Below are positions 1 to 9,841 of a stretch of DNA of 64,000 nucleotides, in pieces (within the stretch, counting starts at the first letter, position 1; every line of letters starts with the position of its first letter). The position numbers and the translations under genes are program-made. A model generated the notes under the pieces. It was given only the letters and a program-made list of their open reading frames with translations. It did not search any database and had not been told where the DNA came from. The stretch is taken from assembly GCF_002749975.1 (NCBI RefSeq), contig NZ_PEIG01000005.1, forward strand, positions 124,001 to 188,000, written 5' to 3'. The stretch is from Gloeocapsopsis sp. IPPAS B-1203 (GTDB taxonomy: Bacteria > Cyanobacteriota > Cyanobacteriia > Cyanobacteriales > Chroococcidiopsidaceae).

Positions 1-13
1 CATTGATAGTTTC

Positions 14-592
14 TCAGTTTAATTCTCCTACTCGATTAGGAGGCCAAAAGCGGACTACTGCACGTCCTATAATGTTGTCGCGCGGGACAAAGCCCCAAAA
101 ATGGCTATCATAACTATTGTTTCGGTTATCACCCAGGACTAAGTAAGAGTCTTCTGGTACGAACACAGGTCCATACAAGTACTGAGGAGGAGCTTCGATG
201 TAGTTCTCTCGTAACGGCTGGTCGTCAATGTAAACTCGTCCACCTCTCACTTCTACCTTATCTCCTGGAAGCCCTACAATTCTTTTGATAAAAGCATCTT
301 TGAGATTTGGGTTTTCTTGAATAATCCCTTCAGTGGGAGAAAATACGACAATATCTCCTCGTTGTGGGTTCGTGAAGCGATAACTCAATTTATCGACAAT
401 CAACTTGTCATACTTTTGTAGCGTTGGTAGCATTGACTCAGAAGGTATCCAACGCGCTTCAGCTACAAAGGTACGAATTCCTAACGCAAGAATAATACTC
501 AAAAAGATTGTTCTTCCTAGTTCGCCAATCCAAGAACCTTCGTTTTCTTGTCGCGAATTTTTATTCGATGCTTGATCTGGCACACGAGACAT
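14..592 (-). CDS. lepB: Signal peptidase I
   Basis: Membrane-anchored serine protease that removes signal peptides from exported proteins at the outer face of the membrane. The 192-residue protein has one N-terminal membrane segment at about residues 28-44. The catalytic serine lies in SESMLPTL (Ser53) and the general-base lysine in FIKRIVGLPGD (Lys103). The later GDNRNNSYDSHFWGFV box is the conserved S26 C-terminal box. The length is usual for cyanobacterial and Gram-positive type enzymes with a single anchor. It is read from an ATG at 592, divergent from the pyrC-like gene across about 430 bases. The assignment rests on several family motifs and is secure. Confidence 0.95.
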   Translation of the reverse strand: MSRVPDQASNKNSRQENEGSWIGELGRTIFLSIILALGIRTFVAEARWIPSESMLPTLQKYDKLIVDKLSYRFTNPQRGDIVVFSPTEGIIQENPNLKDAFIKRIVGLPGDKVEVRGGRVYIDDQPLRENYIEAPPQYLYGPVFVPEDSYLVLGDNRNNSYDSHFWGFVPRDNIIGRAVVRFWPPNRVGELN

Positions 593-1024
593 AGAGCTTT
601 AATTAAAACAACGGAAAGATGTTAATAACTAATCTAACGAGCGAAAATACTTTGATTTATTAATTCTAACTAGAAAAAGCTTACATTAATGTAACACTGG
701 TATCCTGAAAAGTTTTGTTGAATTTTTAGGATTTGAACGAAAGACATGGTAACTGTGTGGTTTTACTGTAGAAGAAGATAGTCACGAAGGAGCGCCCAAA
801 CAACTTGTGTAGCGATGAATGTGGTTAGGACATTACTTAAGCTTATAATTATTGTCTTGTAAAGTTTGCGGGCAATCTAACCTTTGCTGATCTAACTATC
901 TTTTGACTCTGACCCCTGACCCTAACCTCTGCTATATGTGCTGTTTTGTCAGTTTTTATGTAAATCCTGCTATTTTCAAAGTATAGTCACCTGTCACACT
1001 AAACTCCATTCCTTCTGCATTGTC
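593..1024. other. Intergenic region lepB / pyrC-like
   Basis: No convincing gene. It must hold the divergent promoters of lepB and the dihydroorotase gene. At 903-930 there is a short TGACCCCTGACCC-type direct repeat of the kind scattered in this genome (also near 8350 and 52745). An open frame extends upstream of the dihydroorotase from 938, but it encodes no family-like sequence before the ATG at 1025. Confidence 0.5.
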
Positions 1025-2359
1025 ATGTCATCTACAAATCTTTTAATCCGCCACGCCCAAATTCTTTTACCCAATGGTGACTTTTTGAGTGGGGATGTGC
1101 TGATACGCGATCGCCAAATTGCGCAAGTCGCGCCAGAAATTACACCACCAGTGGATGCAACAGATCTTACTGAGATAGACGCAACAGGTTTAACTTTGTT
1201 GCCAGGTGCGATCGATCCTCAAGTCCATTTTCGCGAACCAGGCTTAGAACACAAAGAAGATTTATTTACTGCCAGCTGCGCGTGCGCCAGAGGCGGTGTG
1301 ACTTCCTTTCTAGAAATGCCCAACACTCGCCCATTAACTACCAATCAGCAGGCTTTGGATGATAAACTCCAACGGGCGAAGCAAAAGTGCTTGGTAAATT
1401 ATGGCTTTTTTATCGGAGCTACTGGAGAGAATACACCTGATTTACTGACAGTGAATCCTACCCCAGGAATTAAAATTTTTATGGGTTCGATGCACGGTCA
1501 ATTATTAGTCGATAAAGAAGTTGCCTTAGAGGAAATTTTTTCGCAAGGCGATCGCTTAATTGCAGTTCATGCAGAAGATCAAGCCCGCATTAATCAAAGA
1601 AGACAAGAGTTTGCTGGAATTAAAGATCCAGCAATTCATTCGCAAATTCAAGATGTTACAGCAGCTTTAAATGCGACACAACTTGCGTTAAAACTTTCTA
1701 AAAAATATCAGCGACGATTACATATTTTGCATATGTCAACCGGTGACGAAGCTGAATTGTTGCGTCAGGACAAACCTAGTTGGGTAACAGCAGAAGTTAC
1801 GCCGCAGCATTTATTGTTGAATACTAATGCTTATGCCAAGATTGGGACTTTGGCGCAGATGAATCCACCACTACGATCGCCCCATGATAATGAAGTATTG
1901 TGGCAAGCTTTACTTGATGGTGTGATTGATTTTATTGCGACCGATCACGCACCGCATACGTTAGAGGAAAAAGCTCAAGAATACCCAAATACACCTTCAG
2001 GAATGCCAGGAGTAGAAACATCGTTAGCGTTGATGCTGACGCAAGCTATGCAAGGGCGTTGTACAGTAGCGCAAGTTTCACACTGGATGTCTACTGCAGT
2101 TGCTAAGGCTTACCGGATCCCGAATAAAGGTGCGATCGCTGCTGGTTATGATGCGGATCTTGTCTTAGTCGATCTCAACACCTATCACCCCGTTTTGCGC
2201 GAAGAGTTACAAACCAAGTGTCGCTGGAGTCCTTTTGAAGGGTGGGAACTTACAGGATGGGCTATAACGACAATTGTCGGCGGTCAGATTGTATACAACA
2301 AAGGCAAGCTTGATACAAACGTTAAAGGCGAAGCATTACGGTTTGATGCTCGCCAATAG
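1025..2359 (+). CDS. pyrC: Dihydroorotase-family amidohydrolase (PyrC-like)
   Basis: Metal-dependent amidohydrolase most similar to type I dihydroorotase, which cyclises carbamoyl-aspartate to dihydroorotate in pyrimidine synthesis. I place the start at the ATG at 1025 because the family N-terminus (LLIRHAQILLPNGDF) begins there; the upstream 29 codons look non-coding. The protein has 444 residues. Motifs include PGAIDPQVHFREPG (about 60-73), the lysine segment GIKIFMGS, the histidine HILHMSTGDE, and the aspartate loop FIATDHAPHT. One oddity is that the first metal-ligand histidine of the usual HxH is glutamine (Gln66-Val-His68). Allantoinase or hydantoinase cannot be fully excluded. It stands alone, followed by repeat DNA. 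Confidence 0.85.
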   Translation: MSSTNLLIRHAQILLPNGDFLSGDVLIRDRQIAQVAPEITPPVDATDLTEIDATGLTLLPGAIDPQVHFREPGLEHKEDLFTASCACARGGVTSFLEMPNTRPLTTNQQALDDKLQRAKQKCLVNYGFFIGATGENTPDLLTVNPTPGIKIFMGSMHGQLLVDKEVALEEIFSQGDRLIAVHAEDQARINQRRQEFAGIKDPAIHSQIQDVTAALNATQLALKLSKKYQRRLHILHMSTGDEAELLRQDKPSWVTAEVTPQHLLLNTNAYAKIGTLAQMNPPLRSPHDNEVLWQALLDGVIDFIATDHAPHTLEEKAQEYPNTPSGMPGVETSLALMLTQAMQGRCTVAQVSHWMSTAVAKAYRIPNKGAIAAGYDADLVLVDLNTYHPVLREELQTKCRWSPFEGWELTGWAITTIVGGQIVYNKGKLDTNVKGEALRFDARQ

Positions 2360-2584
2360 AGAGTTTTGAGTTTTGAGTTAAGAAATTCTTTTCATTAGAC
2401 TTCTTGCCTAAGTACTTAAACTGTCATGTTGAACTTTGCGAAACATCTCGCGAGATTCTGCGCTACATGACATTCCGCTGGGAATGACATCCATCATTTT
2501 TCGACTTTTGTAAGAGTTTTATTCAAAACTCAAAATTCAAAACGTGCTAACGCACCGCTACGCTAACAAAACTCAAAACTCTCT
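2359..2584. repeat. Repeat island bounded by inverted TTTTGAG heptamers
   Basis: Immediately after the pyrC-like stop, GAGAGTTTTGAGTTTTGAG is followed about 190 bases later by its inverse (AAAACTCAAAACTCTC, 2569-2584). Inside are further CTCAAAA heptamers (2525-2543) and two nested hairpins: CATTCC-GCTG-GGAATG near 2470-2488, and a TGTCATGT...ACATGACA arm pair. This looks like a short tandem heptamer repeat (STRR type) combined with a palindromic element between convergent genes. A role in transcription termination is inference. Confidence 0.6.
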
Positions 2585-2589
2585 AAAAA

Positions 2590-4650
2590 TTATCCACTAC
2601 GTCGCAACATGCCATTACCTTCAACAATCTTCATAACGCGATCAACGGGGAGATTGTACATTCTTTGAACAACTCCTGAAGACCAATAAACTTCAATTCG
2701 GTCAATGAGGGTATTGTTTTTTAGCCCAAAATGAACACGTTGATGATCTTGACCATATAAGTGCATTCCTCCTCCCTGTTCTCGCACTTGAGTGACACCG
2801 CCTGCTGTTAGTAACACTCTAGTACCAATGCCATCGCGGTTAGATGCTATCCCTTGTAAATCAATTTCCACCCAATGGTTTTGATTGCCAAGGTTACGGA
2901 AGAGTTGATGTGGAGTTCCTGTATAAGTTTTCTGTGTAGCTCTTAATACAGTACTACCCATAAACAAATCCAAAAAACCATCAACGTTATAATCTGCTAC
3001 TGCAACACATGGACCAAAGATAGTTTTTGTCATTTGGGTAACAACATGAAATCCTGGATGACGTCCCGCAGCACCACCTGCATTAGGAACAACTCTAAAA
3101 GTTCCATTACCTAGATTTTCATACAGAACACTTGGTAAGCTGTAAGACTCATAACCCCGTAAGACGTACAAATCAACATCCATATCGTTATCAAAATCTC
3201 CAGCAACAACAGAGTGTGCTAGCAGTGGATTACCAATACCAGATCCTTGCGTGCGATTAACATATTGTTTAGTGGCAGGATTATAAAGAAGTAACACATC
3301 TGGTAAATCGAATTGGGATAGATTAAGTTGACTAAAACCAATTCGATTTAAGTTAGACATTGGTTGAGCCGTTTCTATGACTAAATGAACTAACTTATAC
3401 CGAGGAGAAGAAAGCCGCACTGTCCAAGTCTGAGTAGCTGGTGTATAGCCAATGTATAAGCCAGCATCAACACCAGCAGTATGTGGTTTCATTCCTCTAA
3501 CTGTTGAATCTTGTGGCGATAGCGAAAATCCCAACTTCCCTGGTTGTCTTCCTTGAGAACCAATGAAGATCTCTGGACGACTTATATCTACTGGTCCTTC
3601 TCCTACAGGTGAAGTGCGGAAATCAAATGTGACGTTTCCACTCGTCTTAAAACTGACTCCTACTTCCCGTTGGAAAGCTACTAGCTTCGCCAATGCTAGA
3701 TTTGCATTTGTCTGATGTACGCTAGGAACGCGAATTAAACGATTTCTAGGTAGAAAAACGTCTGGGTACGAGTCGTTGTTGAAGTCAGCAATGACTGAGT
3801 CTGAAGTAAACTGATGAGCGGGTAATCTACCAGTAATATCGCGAAAAGGTAGTGTTGTGGTATCGTATATTTTCTGTGGGTACTTAGCTGCACTATGGAT
3901 CACTATATCCTGTTTGCCATCACCAGACACATCAGCAAGTTGGGCAAAGTCTGAAGCATGGCTTGTTTGTAAACCAACCGCTGCATTGGCATTGTGAAAA
4001 GCACTTTGAAGTCGTCTGAATAAGGTACTGGGTGCTCTTCCATCTGGTCGGATATCATTTAACTGCAAAACATCCAACAGTCCATCTTTATTCCAGTCCA
4101 ACCACAGCGGTGCGCGACCTCTTCCTAGAGGAAAATCTAAACCCCAAGCCGCCGCTTGCTCTTGTAACTTTCCTTGATTATTAACAAGGAAAAAGTTTTT
4201 TTCTTGACCATAGCCAGCCCGTGCCCCTGTCACTACAAATAAATCAGGGTCGCCATCATTATCAAAATCACCCCAAGCTGAACCATGCGAATCACCAGTC
4301 ACGCCACGTTGGGGCCAAACTTGCGAAATGATGTTTTTGAATTTACCACCGCCCATATTGAGATAAAGACTGGGAAATTTTGCTCCTTTAGGCTCATTTG
4401 GGCTTCTGTAGCCATGAGGCGTAATCCATAAATCAGGCTTGCCGTCACTGTTGAAATCTAACCAAGAAACACCGTGAGTTTCATCCTTTGTTGACATAAT
4501 TCCAGCATTGGCAGTGGAATCCTGAAACTTGATTGTAGAATTTACCTGGTTAGTAAAACTATGGCTAACCTTGGTTGTAAGGCTGAAAACTAGTGTTGCT
4601 ATGCCAAAGCATAACAGCATTTTTAGCAGTTTATGAAGTCGCACATGCAC
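2590..4650 (-). CDS. Secreted FG-GAP/VCBS repeat protein with ASPIC/UnbV C-terminus
   Basis: A 686-residue exported protein. The N-terminus has basic residues then a hydrophobic stretch (about 9-28), consistent with a signal peptide. At least seven calcium-binding FG-GAP/VCBS motifs of the form DxNxDGxxD are visible (for example DFNSDGKPDLWI, DFDNDGDPDLFV, DWNKDGLLDVLQ, DFDNDMDVDLYV, DYNVDGFLDLFM), suggesting a beta-propeller. The end, from about residue 590, fits the ASPIC/UnbV (CRTAC1-like) domain (NHWVEIDLQG...HFGL). The middle, about 330-440, lacks the repeats and resembles a carbohydrate- or calcium-binding insert. The GTG at 4650 is preceded by a GGAAGGGG ribosome site; the ATG at 4620 is an alternative. 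The substrate is unknown. Confidence 0.8.
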   Translation of the reverse strand: MHVRLHKLLKMLLCFGIATLVFSLTTKVSHSFTNQVNSTIKFQDSTANAGIMSTKDETHGVSWLDFNSDGKPDLWITPHGYRSPNEPKGAKFPSLYLNMGGGKFKNIISQVWPQRGVTGDSHGSAWGDFDNDGDPDLFVVTGARAGYGQEKNFFLVNNQGKLQEQAAAWGLDFPLGRGRAPLWLDWNKDGLLDVLQLNDIRPDGRAPSTLFRRLQSAFHNANAAVGLQTSHASDFAQLADVSGDGKQDIVIHSAAKYPQKIYDTTTLPFRDITGRLPAHQFTSDSVIADFNNDSYPDVFLPRNRLIRVPSVHQTNANLALAKLVAFQREVGVSFKTSGNVTFDFRTSPVGEGPVDISRPEIFIGSQGRQPGKLGFSLSPQDSTVRGMKPHTAGVDAGLYIGYTPATQTWTVRLSSPRYKLVHLVIETAQPMSNLNRIGFSQLNLSQFDLPDVLLLYNPATKQYVNRTQGSGIGNPLLAHSVVAGDFDNDMDVDLYVLRGYESYSLPSVLYENLGNGTFRVVPNAGGAAGRHPGFHVVTQMTKTIFGPCVAVADYNVDGFLDLFMGSTVLRATQKTYTGTPHQLFRNLGNQNHWVEIDLQGIASNRDGIGTRVLLTAGGVTQVREQGGGMHLYGQDHQRVHFGLKNNTLIDRIEVYWSSGVVQRMYNLPVDRVMKIVEGNGMLRRSG

Positions 4651-5462
4651 CCCCTTCCGCTGGACTTGACAGCAGATTGATGTCGTGTTAGAAATAGAAT
4701 CGGAATTTGATAAATAGCAACGTGTTCCTAGGTAGCAAAGTTTTACCTAAGAGTTGCCTGTAGAGATAGCAGTAAGCCGATCTCAAAAAGGCAGAGAAGT
4801 TAAATAGGTAGCAGATATCTACCTTCCCTAAAAACTTAGGGATAATACAGTTTCTAGTTTCTAGGCAAGATAGAGCTAGAAATGCAAAATTTAGATTAAG
4901 ATAACCAAACTTTTAGTAGGATTTATAGGTTTAAGCTCGAAAGCCCAAACCTTAGCTAATAGAATATAGAAAATCAAACTTATTAGATGCAAATATAGTG
5001 TTAATGTAGCATTAACAACTCCTTTACGTTAAGTCAACTTAAATAGTAGACTAGTACCTTAAAGTTAAGATTATGTCAGCATTTATCTCTTAACTTCTCT
5101 TAATTGAGTTCAACAGGATTACTCCGGATAGTATAATTGTTATTCATGAGCATAAATAGACCACAGAACATAGCATTTATACTTCCTGGATTAATGCCAA
5201 ACTTACTAAAAGTCTTATGCAAGTTAATAAACCGTACATATAAAAGATAGAAATATAATTTCTACCTATATATCTCTTGTAAGCCATTTTAAAAGGTAAA
5301 ATCAACGAACTAAATAGAACTTTACAAAAACAGTATTTAGATACTATTGAGCAAATAGTCACTAAATTTAAACTAAAATATTTGCATCTATCAAAAGTGA
5401 TAAATAGTATTAGTATGAGATTAAAAAGGCGATCGCTATACTACAGCAATAAAAATGTATCT
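4651..5462. other. Long AT-rich intergenic region
   Basis: About 810 bases with no convincing gene. A 61-codon minus-strand frame at 5177-5362 has hydrophobic, low-complexity content, no good ribosome site and no recognisable family, so I do not call it. The region is strongly AT-rich and should contain the promoter of the VCBS gene and the 3' end of tsaE transcription. An undetected small RNA is possible but not supported by any motif I can see. Confidence 0.4.
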
Positions 5463-5933
5463 TCATTTAGTTAAATCTAAGAAGTTGAGTTGAACGCCAA
5501 CAGCAGACAATTCTACTTGACGACCATGAAGATTATGATGACTGAGACGGATGCTGATATAACTTTGTGGTAAGTAAGGCAAGCGTTCTGCCCATTCAAT
5601 CGCCGTGATACCCAAATCCACATCAATACCTTCCCAGTAAACTTCTGGGTGCAATGCAGTAACTTCTTCAGGTTCTAGACGATACAAATCTAGGTGATAA
5701 AGTGGTAAGCGTCCTTCTGTGTACTCATTAATTAAAGTAAAAGTAGGGCTAACAATTGATTCGGTAATTCCTAATCCTTTACCAATACCTTGAACTAAAG
5801 TTGTTTTGCCAGTACCTAAATTGCCTTCTAGTAAAATAACAATTCCAGCCTTTAAATGTTGTCCTAATAAACTACCTAAATGTGCTGTAGCTTCTGTATC
5901 TGTTAGGATAAAATCAAAACGATCAACTATCAT
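5463..5933 (-). CDS. tsaE: tRNA threonylcarbamoyladenosine biosynthesis ATPase TsaE
   Basis: P-loop ATPase of the TsaB-TsaD-TsaE complex that transfers threonylcarbamoyl to A37 of ANN-decoding tRNAs. The 156-residue protein has the Walker A motif GNLGTGKTT (about 37-45), the family segment SPTFTLINEY, the HLDLYRLE segment (about 80-86) and the AIEWAERLP motif. Length and motif order match the YjeE/TsaE family. The start is the ATG at 5933. It is separated from the YvcK-family gene by about 150 AT-rich bases and transcribed in the opposite sense to ruvC. Confidence 0.93.
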   Translation of the reverse strand: MIVDRFDFILTDTEATAHLGSLLGQHLKAGIVILLEGNLGTGKTTLVQGIGKGLGITESIVSPTFTLINEYTEGRLPLYHLDLYRLEPEEVTALHPEVYWEGIDVDLGITAIEWAERLPYLPQSYISIRLSHHNLHGRQVELSAVGVQLNFLDLTK

Positions 5934-6080
5934 AAGTTAGCGCGTAACCTCCGTAGATATTATAAAAATAACCACTACTAAATTTGATAATTATTATAAA
6001 AGAGCTGGTAGATATAAAACTCCATAGTGTAAGGTTAGCAAGGTCATATTTAATAATACTTGTGCAAGCCAATTAGAAGC

Positions 6081-7463
6081 TTATCTATGAGCGCGACCAT
6101 ACCATCGTAGTAATACTCGTGCTAATGCTTGGGGATTATGTCGCACCAGTCCTGTTTCCTCATCCTCATCCATCACATTTGCTAACACAATTCGCCTTCC
6201 TAAGCGGGCGACAACATCGCGATCTAGAAATACAGGATGAGAGTTTTCTTGTGCGTAGCGTAAAAGGCTTTTTTCTGAGGGAGTTCTTCTATGAACTAAG
6301 ACTGCGCTAAATAGTTTTTGTCCACACGCAGCATCGATCGCACGAATATGATCGGAGACAGTATAGCCTTGTGTTTCTCCTGGTTGAGTCATCACGTTGC
6401 ATACATAAATACAAGGAACAGGTGTTTTGCCCCCTTTACAGCGTGCCGCGATCGCCTGCGCAATTTCTGGTACTAATAAATTAGGAATAACGCTTGTATA
6501 AAGACTTCCAGGACCAATAATAATATAGTCAGCTTCATGAATCGCTTGAAGTGCTTTAGGTAATGCTGGCGGTTCGGCGGGAGTACAGCCAATTTTGAGA
6601 ATACAGCCCCCTGCTTTAGTAATATTAGATTCACCTTCAATGCGACGACCATCTGCTAATTCTGCCCATAAACGCACATCACTCAGCGTTGCCGGAAAAA
6701 CTTGTCCGCGAATAGCAAGTACTTGAGAACTTGCTGCGATTCCCTGTTCTAAATCTCCCGTAATTTCACTCATTGCGGTGAGGAATAAATTGCCAAAACT
6801 ATGACCAACTAAACCATCACCAGCCCGAAAGCGGTATTGAAAGAGTTCTGTCAAAAGCTTTTCCTCGGAAGCAAGGGCAGCTAAACAGTTGCGAATATCT
6901 CCTGGGGGAAGAACCCCAATTTCACGCCGCAACCGTCCTGAAGAACCACCATCATCAGCTACAGTGACAATTGCAGTAATATTTGCACTGTATGCCTTGA
7001 GTCCCCGCAGTAACGTTGATAATCCCGTCCCGCCACCAATTGCGACAATTTTCGGTCCACGATGCAAGCGGCGGTGTGTTAACAAGACATCGATGAGTTC
7101 TTCATCGCCACCTTCTGGTCTTAGTACTTCAGTAATTGAACCTACTGTGCGGGTTTGTCCCCAGAAGATCAATAAAGCTCCGATGAGCAACACCAAGGGA
7201 CCGCTAATATAATTAGGAACAACATTAGCGATCGTGCCTACAATGTCCTGCATTAACTGCAAGGCATAAAAAATAGGTGTCAGTTTGACCCAAATTGCCA
7301 AACCCAAGCCAACTAACAACACTCCACCAGCGCTTAAAAGTAACCAGCGTTTGACAAATAGCCCAGGCGCTAACCACTTAAACCACTGACCAACTCGATG
7401 AGGGGCGCGATGGAATGAATCCTGCTTAATGCTTCGTAAGGTTTTGAAAGGAGCAAACGGCAT
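6081..7463 (-). CDS. YvcK/CofD-like gluconeogenesis factor with N-terminal membrane anchor
   Basis: The 460-residue protein has two predicted membrane helices (about 41-58 and 88-103), then a CofD-like nucleotide/UDP-sugar-binding domain. The signature [18 protein letters not shown] is at about 139-156, followed by [12 protein letters not shown] and [11 protein letters not shown]. YvcK proteins in other bacteria affect carbon flux and cell wall metabolism and bind UDP-GlcNAc; the anchored form is common in cyanobacteria. The related enzyme CofD makes coenzyme F420, but there is no F420 context here, so a regulatory role is more likely. The start is the ATG at 7463. The HIP1 palindrome occurs inside the coding sequence. 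Confidence 0.88.
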   Translation of the reverse strand: MPFAPFKTLRSIKQDSFHRAPHRVGQWFKWLAPGLFVKRWLLLSAGGVLLVGLGLAIWVKLTPIFYALQLMQDIVGTIANVVPNYISGPLVLLIGALLIFWGQTRTVGSITEVLRPEGGDEELIDVLLTHRRLHRGPKIVAIGGGTGLSTLLRGLKAYSANITAIVTVADDGGSSGRLRREIGVLPPGDIRNCLAALASEEKLLTELFQYRFRAGDGLVGHSFGNLFLTAMSEITGDLEQGIAASSQVLAIRGQVFPATLSDVRLWAELADGRRIEGESNITKAGGCILKIGCTPAEPPALPKALQAIHEADYIIIGPGSLYTSVIPNLLVPEIAQAIAARCKGGKTPVPCIYVCNVMTQPGETQGYTVSDHIRAIDAACGQKLFSAVLVHRRTPSEKSLLRYAQENSHPVFLDRDVVARLGRRIVLANVMDEDEETGLVRHNPQALARVLLRWYGRAHR

Positions 7464-7552
7464 ATGCGACTCTTCAGCAGGGAGATACCAAAATGTATAC
7501 CAAACCCTTGTTACTTTAGTAGGCGATCTAACTTTGTCAAGTAACTTAACTA

Positions 7553-7650
7553 GGTGGGGACACTCTCGTGTGGGGTTTCCCTCATTGAGGAGCCAGTGCC
7601 ATTGCGGGGGGTACCCCTCGTTGTAGCAACTGGCGTAGAAGTGTCTAGTG
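7553..7650. repeat. Palindromic intergenic element centred on GGGGTACCCC
   Basis: Between the YvcK-family gene and ruvC. The palindrome GGGGTACCCC (7608-7617) is flanked symmetrically by GCCAGT (7592-7597) and ACTGGC (7629-7634), and further out by GACACT (7559-7564) and AGTGTC (7640-7645). This would fold into a long imperfect hairpin. It is GC-richer than its AT-rich surroundings, which suggests a mobile palindromic repeat rather than a simple terminator. It lies in the leader side of both divergent genes. The rest of 7464-7818 shows nothing else I can name. Confidence 0.55.
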
Positions 7651-7818
7651 AATTTATAGCTCTAATTTAAGATTAGAGAACTCATAATTTTATGTATTTT
7701 CATGTAATATCGATGGAATTCACCGTATTTGACTAGTACTTTGTCATTAAAGTTGCATCTACTTTTACACAATTTGGGTACTAGGTGTTAATAACAACCT
7801 GGCGATCAGGAAATCAAT

Positions 7819-8382
7819 ATGGAAAAGCGAATTTTAGGAATAGATCCTGGTCTAGCTATTTTGGGATTCGGCACAATTAGCGCAACTTTGCAGCGATTTA
7901 ATGCCTCTGGGGCGATCGCACCCAAAGCTACCAACTCAGAAGTCATCACCAAACGAGAATTAACATTACTTGATTTTGGCGTCATTCAAACTTCAGCCAA
8001 TGTTGAGATGGGAAAGCGGCTGTGTACGATTTACGAAGACTTAAATACTTTACTGGAACAGTCACAACCTGACTTAGTTGCTATTGAAAAGCTGTTTTTC
8101 TACCGAATGGCAAGTACGATTAGTGTAGCTCAAGCTCGTGGTGTGATTATGCTGGTGCTAGCACAGCACGATATCCCTTTTGTTGAGTTTACGCCAGCCC
8201 AAATTAAACAAGCACTCACTGGCTGGGGTAATGCCAAGAAATACGAAGTCCAACAAGCGGTCGCCCAAGAGTTAGATTTAGATTATATTCCACGTCCTGA
8301 TGATGCCGCAGATGCGCTTGCTGTTGCCCTAACAGCGTGGTACAGCAGAGGTCAGGGATCAGAGGTTTGGGATCAGGGTTAA
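7819..8382 (+). CDS. ruvC: Holliday junction resolvase RuvC
   Basis: Endonuclease that cleaves Holliday junctions with RuvAB. The catalytic acidic residues are visible: Asp9 in [13 protein letters not shown], Glu90 in AIEKLFFYR, and Asp162/Asp165 in [12 protein letters not shown]. The spacing between the first two is about 22 residues longer than in E. coli, because of an insert at about 21-48 whose DNA contains the HIP1 octamer. The last dozen residues ([12 protein letters not shown]) are encoded by GGTCAGGGATCAG-type repeat DNA, so the natural C-terminus was probably extended by a repeat. The start is the ATG at 7819. Confidence 0.95.
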   Translation: MEKRILGIDPGLAILGFGTISATLQRFNASGAIAPKATNSEVITKRELTLLDFGVIQTSANVEMGKRLCTIYEDLNTLLEQSQPDLVAIEKLFFYRMASTISVAQARGVIMLVLAQHDIPFVEFTPAQIKQALTGWGNAKKYEVQQAVAQELDLDYIPRPDDAADALAVALTAWYSRGQGSEVWDQG

Positions 8383-8492
8383 AATAGAGTATTGCTGTAT
8401 CAGTTATCATCCTATATTGGCTTTACGGTTGTTATGTATGGGTGAGCAGAGTGAGTCTTTCTAATTCATTACCCATGACCCATTACTAATCT

Positions 8493-9778
8493 TTAGTGAG
8501 TATCAAGTTTGCGTAGAATTGGCACAGCATAACCAATGCAACCAGCTAACAACATACACACTGCACACAGCACATACAAAAATGCTATTCCAGATCCGGC
8601 ACTAGTACCGAAAATTGGTTCTAAGTAACGCGCGATCAAATGTTCAGATTGCATCGCAGGTTCAAATACTTTATCCGCCAAGGGACCTGCAAGTAAAACT
8701 GCGATCGCTGAAATAACCTGCAAAGCCAAAGACTGTGCTGCAAATACTTTTCCTTGAATGGCTGGCTCGACTTTTGTCATCCAAATTGCGGTATCGCAAC
8801 TATCCAAAATCGGAAAATTTAAGGAGGAGCAAAACTGTGCAGGTAGCCAAACTTGCGCTCCTCGCCCTAAGCCAAACACAATTTTACTAATTCCTGCCCC
8901 CATCATGCCGCGCAAGACACCATCAATTCGTTGGCGCGGTCCTCCCCATGTACTAATTAACAATGCGCCTGTAACGCCGCCAAGCCCTGCAGCAACGGCT
9001 GTACTTCCAAGGATACGAGCATTGTTTTGCGTTCGCGAAAGAATCAGTGGCAAATAAAGCGAATCACCAATATCGTGCGGTAGCCAGAACAACAAGTTAA
9101 TCATCAACAAGGCAAGTAAGCCGCGATGGTTGAGAATGTAGCGCATCCCAAATTGCAATTCTTGCCATTGTGTAAGAGAGACAGATTTAGAGTTGTGACT
9201 CGGTTGGGGAATGGCGACAAACAGAACAGTTGCGATCGCGACACTAAAAGTGATGATATCGATAAGTGCAATTCCAGCGATGCCGATCGCATAATACAAA
9301 AATCCGGCTAGAGGTGGAGCGATAATTTGCGAAACTCGACCGGATAATGCTCGCATTCCACTGACGCGGATATATTGCTGTTGTGGCACCATCAAGGTAA
9401 TTGAAGCGGAATAAGCGAGTTCTTGTACTTGTTGAAATGCTCCGGCGATCGCACCAATCAGATATAACTCTGCCAGATGTGCAAATTCGCACTTGTGTAA
9501 AGCAGCAAAAATGCAACTGTTGTCAGTACTGTAACCGTATCGCCAACGATCATTAAATACTTCCGCCGCCAGCGGTCGACGATTACACCTGCGATCGGAA
9601 AAATGAGGATACTTGGTAGTAAAGTAAAGAAACTCCACAGCGTGAGTGTTGTTGCTTGTTGTGTTTGCTCCCACACCCAAATTTCAATCGCAAAGCCTGT
9701 CATAATGCTGCCAATTGTTGAGACAAGTTGACCTAGCCAAATAATGATAAAGATACGCACGTTACACTCAATTAGCAA
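8493..9778 (-). pseudogene. MFS exporter (siderophore-export type), frameshifted
   Basis: Major facilitator protein resembling the EntS/MFS_3 exporters that sit in siderophore clusters. Reading begins at the ATG at 9778 (RIFIIIWLGQLVSTIGSIMTGFAIEIWVW, then the loop motif DRWRRKYLM). It runs to about 9468, where the frame is lost at ...LHIWQSYI. The frame that continues the protein (LYLIGAIAGAFQQVQELAYSAS) runs on to 8493. Removing one CT of the CTCT at 9468-9471 (AG on the coding strand) would join W-Q-L-Y-L-I-G in one frame, giving about 425 residues with 10-12 membrane segments. It is either a recent 2-base insertion, hence a pseudogene, or a sequence error. Confidence 0.8.
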
Positions 9779-9841
9779 TTAGCAAGAACTGCCTATTGCC
9801 CTTTTTTGGTAAAATAGAAGCGTGTTTTGAGGGTTGCATTC

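Noticed and set aside
5177-5362. 61-codon minus-strand frame in the AT-rich gap between the VCBS gene and tsaE
   Set aside because: Hydrophobic low-complexity translation, no ribosome site and no family similarity; AT-rich DNA yields such frames by chance.
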